DNA from: JAMOQA01 sp964582785
Lineage (GTDB): Bacteria > Acidobacteriota > Polarisedimenticolia > J045
Length of the DNA: 26,848 bases
Direction of reading: 5' to 3'
Assembly: GCA_964582785.1 (NCBI GenBank)
Contig: CAZOTT010000032.1
Location: forward strand, 1 to 26,848
Shown here: positions 22,833 to 26,848 of the stretch, one piece after another
Position numbering within the stretch: position 1 is the stretch's first letter
Layout of the letters: each line of letters begins with the position of its first letter
Program-made: the position numbers and the translations under genes
Notes under the pieces: model-generated
Told to the model about the DNA's origin: nothing
Seen by the model: only the letters and a program-made list of their open reading frames with translations
Database searches by the model: none

Positions 22833-23354
22833 TCAGAAGCGCAGCACGACCCCCGCGTCGAGGCCCAGCAGGTCCGCGTCGGACAGGCCGTCCATGTTGG
22901 AGTTCATCTTCCCCCAGCGGACCCCGACCCGGAACCCCCCGTGCTCCCAGGGATAGACCTTGATCCCGCCGACGGCCCCCCAGGTCATGTCGTAGAGGTC
23001 GCCCAGGTCGCCGTCGATCTTCGCCACCTCGACCCCGAGGAACGGCACGACGTTCCCCTCGGTGGAGAAGTTGTACGTGTAGCCGAGGCCCCAGATCAGG
23101 CCGTCCACGTCCCAGCCGTCGAGGTCGATCTTCCAGTAGCCCACGAGCACCTCGAGCTCGTGGCCGTCGGCGAAGGCCCACCCGAACTGGCCGGTCAGGT
23201 TCGTCATCTTGAAGCTGGCGTCGTCGATGTCCATGTCCACGTACCAGGCCGACGCGGCGAGCTCCCGGTTCCCGGCCTCGAGGCCCCCGGCCGTAGCCGG
23301 CAGCGCGGAGACCAGCACCAGGACGGACAGGATGGCTGGCAGGACCTTCCTCAC
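22833..23354 (-). CDS. Small outer-membrane beta-barrel protein
   Basis: Predicted 173 residues from a GTG at 23354, with GGAGGG 6 nt upstream; the longer open frame to 23447 is not coding. A signal peptide is visible (VLPAILSVLVLVSALPATAG). The mature part alternates hydrophobic and polar residues in amphipathic strands: SAWYVDMDIDD, TGQFGWAFADGHELEVLVGY, GLIWGLGYTYNFSTEGNVVP, VGGIKVYPW, FRVGVRWGK, and it ends LDAGVVLRF with terminal Phe. About eight strands fit an OmpW/OmpX-size barrel. The role is unknown, perhaps small-solute passage or envelope stability. No partner gene is linked; an inverted repeat CGGGACC/GGTCCCG (23383-23401) lies about 30 nt upstream of the start. Confidence 0.72.
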   Translation of the reverse strand: MRKVLPAILSVLVLVSALPATAGGLEAGNRELAASAWYVDMDIDDASFKMTNLTGQFGWAFADGHELEVLVGYWKIDLDGWDVDGLIWGLGYTYNFSTEGNVVPFLGVEVAKIDGDLGDLYDMTWGAVGGIKVYPWEHGGFRVGVRWGKMNSNMDGLSDADLLGLDAGVVLRF

Positions 23355-23684
23355 GGGTTTCCCTCCTCGTTCACGGTTGCGGCGGGACCACCGCGGTCCC
23401 GGCCCCGGGGGGAAGTTCGTGCCTCCCCGCCCCCGCGGGCAAGCCACCTTTCCCCGGTCCTGCGGGAGGTGTCCGCGTCTCCTCCCGCCACCCCCGGAAA
23501 CCGGCCGTCCTGGATCCGGGTGAAACGTCCCGTTCCGCCTTACCGGAAGGGAGGGGAGCCGGGAGCGGGCGCCGACCGGGGGGCGATGGCAGGGCGGACT
23601 GTGGGTCGCACCGGCGGGAGCAGGAGGAACGTTTTCGCGGCGCCGACATCCTCCCGGTCGGGGAAGAGGGCCCCGGACGACCGG
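23355..23684. other. Gene-free stretch upstream of the barrel gene
   Basis: No credible coding frame. A 7-bp inverted repeat CGGGACC (23383-23389) / GGTCCCG (23395-23401), loop 5 nt, sits in the likely leader of the barrel gene. No convincing promoter or terminator for the upstream kinase gene was recognised. Confidence 0.45.
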
Positions 23685-25213
23685 TCAGGCCGGCGGCAGC
23701 GCGAGGAAGACCTCCGCGCCGCCTTCCCCGCGGTTGCGGGCGACGGCGCGACCGCCGTGGGCGGCGGCAATCCGGCCGACGATGAAGAGGCCGAGGCCGG
23801 TGGAACCGGCGCGCAGGGAGGCGTCCTTGATCCGGGGGCGGGAGCGGTCGAAGGCGCGGGCCGGGTCCACCTGCCGGAAGCCGGGTCCGGTGTCCCGCAC
23901 CCCCACCTCGAGGGTCCCTTCCTTTCCGCGGCGGGCGAACAGGACGACCTCCCCTCCGCGGGGGGTCACGGCCAGGGCGTTGGCCGCCAGGTTCCACAGC
24001 GCCCGTTCCAGCAGGACCGGGTCCCCCTCCACGGGGGGCAGGTCGGCCGGGACCTCGGTCCGCAGGGTGACGCCGCGGGCTTCCGCCAGCGGTTCCGTCC
24101 GCTCGGCGACCTCCGCGAGCAGGCCGGGCAGCAGCACGACCTCCGCCCGGGGCCGGATCGGGCCCTCCTCTTCCCGGGCCGCGGTCAGGACGTTCACCAG
24201 GTAGAGCTCGAGCCGACCGCACGCCTCCACGATCCCGGCGAGGGCGGCGCGGACGTCCGGCCGGTCTTCCTCCTCGAGGAGGCCCTCCGCCCGGAGCTGG
24301 ATTCCCCCGACCGGCGCCTTGATGTCGTGGACCACCGCCTCCAGGTGAGCCACCCGGTCCGACAGTCCGGCGCTCCGCCGTTCGGCCGCCAGCACGCCGC
24401 CGACGGCGAGGAGCACGACCAGGAGCCCGCCGGCGCCCAGGGCGAGCATCACCCGCAGGTACCGTCTCCGGGCGGCGACGAGGTCCGTGCGGGAGAGCCC
24501 GACCACGAGGAGCCCCCCGGGCGCCGCCCGGCCGACCAGGGGGCGGGCGGCAAGGTCCCACGTCTCGCCGGCCAGCACCGCCCGGTACGGTTCCCCGGGG
24601 GGACCGGTCCCGGGAGGAGGCGGCGGGTCGGCGGGGAAGGTCGAGTGGGCCACCCTTCCCCCCACCAGGAACGCCACCGGCAACTCGAGCTGCCGGGCCA
24701 GTTCGGCGACGAGCACCCGGCCGAGCAGGACGGCCGCCCGGACCGTGCCCACGCGGCGGCCCTGCTCCTCGATCGGCAGCACGAACCGGGCCGCCAGGTC
24801 CCCGGCGATCACCTCCAGGCGGAACGGTGCGTCCCCTTCCTGCCGGCCGAGCTGGAGCATCGCCATCGCGCTCGACCAGCCGACGGCGAGTCCCCGCTCA
24901 TCCTCGACGACGACGTGCATCCCGGGGACGACCGCGAGGGAGTGGAGCACCCCGTTGACCGCGCCCCGGTTCCCCTCGGCGAGGGCGTCCCGCAGGGCGG
25001 CCGAGCCGGCGATCGCCCGGACCGCGGTCAGCGCGGTGGCCACCCGCTGCCCGACGAGGAGATGGGCCACGTCGGCCGCGCGGCGCACCCGGTCCCGGCG
25101 GGCCTCGTCGAGGCGGGCGGCGTCGTGCCGCCACGCGCTCCCCAGCACCACGGCGAGCACGAGGCCCGTGACCAGGGCCACGACGAGGAGCAGCGCCAGG
25201 TGCGCCCGGAGGT

Positions 25214-25217
<4 letters not shown>
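23685..25217 (-). CDS. Sensor histidine kinase
   Basis: Predicted 510 residues. GTG 25217 overlaps the response-regulator stop by 4 bp (GTGA), so the two are coupled. TM1 lies at about residues 6-29 (LALLLVVALVTGLVLAVVLG), the extracytoplasmic sensor at about 30-254 (Cache-like by size and layout, not proven), and TM2 at about 257-280. The dimerisation helix contains VVHDIKAPV with phospho-acceptor His297. The ATPase domain (about 395-505) has the N box ALWNLAANAL, the G1 box VRDTGPGF and the G2 box STGLGLFIVGRI. It is a complete membrane-bound kinase. The signal is unknown; the sensor's GEPYRAVLAGETWDLAARPL recalls Cache domains that bind small ligands. The partner is the sigma54 activator at 25214. 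Confidence 0.88.
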
Positions 25218-26569
<1,352 letters not shown>

Positions 26570-26765
26570 GGGTGCCTCCTCCTTCCACGGAGAATACAGG
26601 GGGCCCGCCCGCGGCTCATCCCCGGGTGGGACCCGGGCGCACCGGGACCCATCGCCGGTGCCCGGCGGCCTGCCCCGTCAATCGCTTCCCTGCCGCCCCG
26701 GCGGCCTGCGGCGGCGACTGCTTCGCCCGGGGGCCCGCTGCCGCCCAACGTGTCGCCGGGAGAAG
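26570..26765. other. Regulatory stretch upstream of the response-regulator gene
   Basis: On the minus strand a possible -10 box TATTCT (26591-26596) lies about 22 bp before the TTG start, with no good -35. A hairpin GCACCGG (26639-26645) / CCGGTGC (26655-26661) lies upstream. A 12-mer CCGGCGGCCTGC occurs twice (26663 and 26699). No gene seen. Confidence 0.35.
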
Positions 26766-26848
26766 GTGCGGGATAACGGGCGAGATGGCAGGTGGGGTGT
26801 CGGATAACTCCCGTTCTGGCAGGTCGGGTGCGGGATAAGGCCCGTTTT
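26766..26848 (+). repeat. Second copy of the dispersed 31-bp repeat array, cut by window end
   Basis: Bases 26766-26838 equal 6565-6637 exactly, same strand; overall 81 of 83 positions match up to the window end. Units are at 26763-26793, 26794-26824 and 26825 onward. The inverted half, if present, lies outside the window. Confidence 0.92.

Noticed and set aside
26570..26588. Start at 26588 for a 967-residue frame over the kinase
   Set aside because: Through 25218 this frame is a shadow of the response-regulator gene; only its last 510 residues (from GTG 25217) are the kinase.

Overview
The window is a high-GC stretch (roughly 70% G+C by eye) from a Gram-negative bacterium. Evidence for a diderm is two predicted outer-membrane barrels ending in Phe, HflK/HflC, and a porin next to an inner-membrane symporter. 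The Cys-rich, fibronectin-like tails on the secreted proteins at 1-2502 and 19024-21465 (ending in patterns such as YLVRA/VLVRARNDCG) are of a kind I associate with Acidobacteriota (Thermoanaerobaculia/Polarisedimenticolia-like). That placement is an inference and only moderately secure. No rRNA, tRNA, CRISPR array or transposase was seen.

Layout. 1-2502: 3' part of a secreted subtilisin-like protease. 2576-4509 (minus): hflK-hflC. 4916-5830 (minus): squalene/phytoene synthase, divergent from a small one-TM protein (5887-6261). 6262-7024: gene-free, holding an array of 31-bp repeat units that turns back on itself as a 147-bp nested inverted repeat; a copy of its first part recurs at the right edge (26766-26848). 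7025-8674: coiled-coil DUF2325-like protein. 8902-10673: a DivIVA-domain protein translationally coupled to hutI. 10744-14780 (minus) and 14839-18887 (plus): two divergent operons. 19024-21465 (minus): large secreted protein with two glutamine-amidotransferase-like domains. 21864-22676: MerR-XRE-cupin regulator. 22833-23354 (minus): small outer-membrane barrel. 23685-26569 (minus): NtrC-type response regulator and its histidine kinase.

How the genes fit together. The divergent operons look like one catabolic module for an amine or omega-amino acid. On the minus strand lie a sodium:solute symporter, a small two-TM protein, an outer-membrane channel and a succinate-semialdehyde-dehydrogenase-like enzyme. 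On the plus strand lie a GabT-like class III aminotransferase, an exported GyrI-like/BPL_N-like fusion and an M20 deacylase. Aminotransferase plus semialdehyde dehydrogenase plus a nearby XRE-cupin regulator resembles GABA/polyamine use, but the substrate is not proven. The intergenic DNA of this module and that upstream of the large BPL_N protein share a spaced motif (14809-14829 and 21500-21520), which suggests common control, perhaps by the nearby regulator.

Points that deserve most attention: the dispersed 31-bp repeat with non-complementary 5-nt cores, the three BPL_N-like domains with Cys, Gly or Ser at the nucleophile elbow, and the shared promoter motif.
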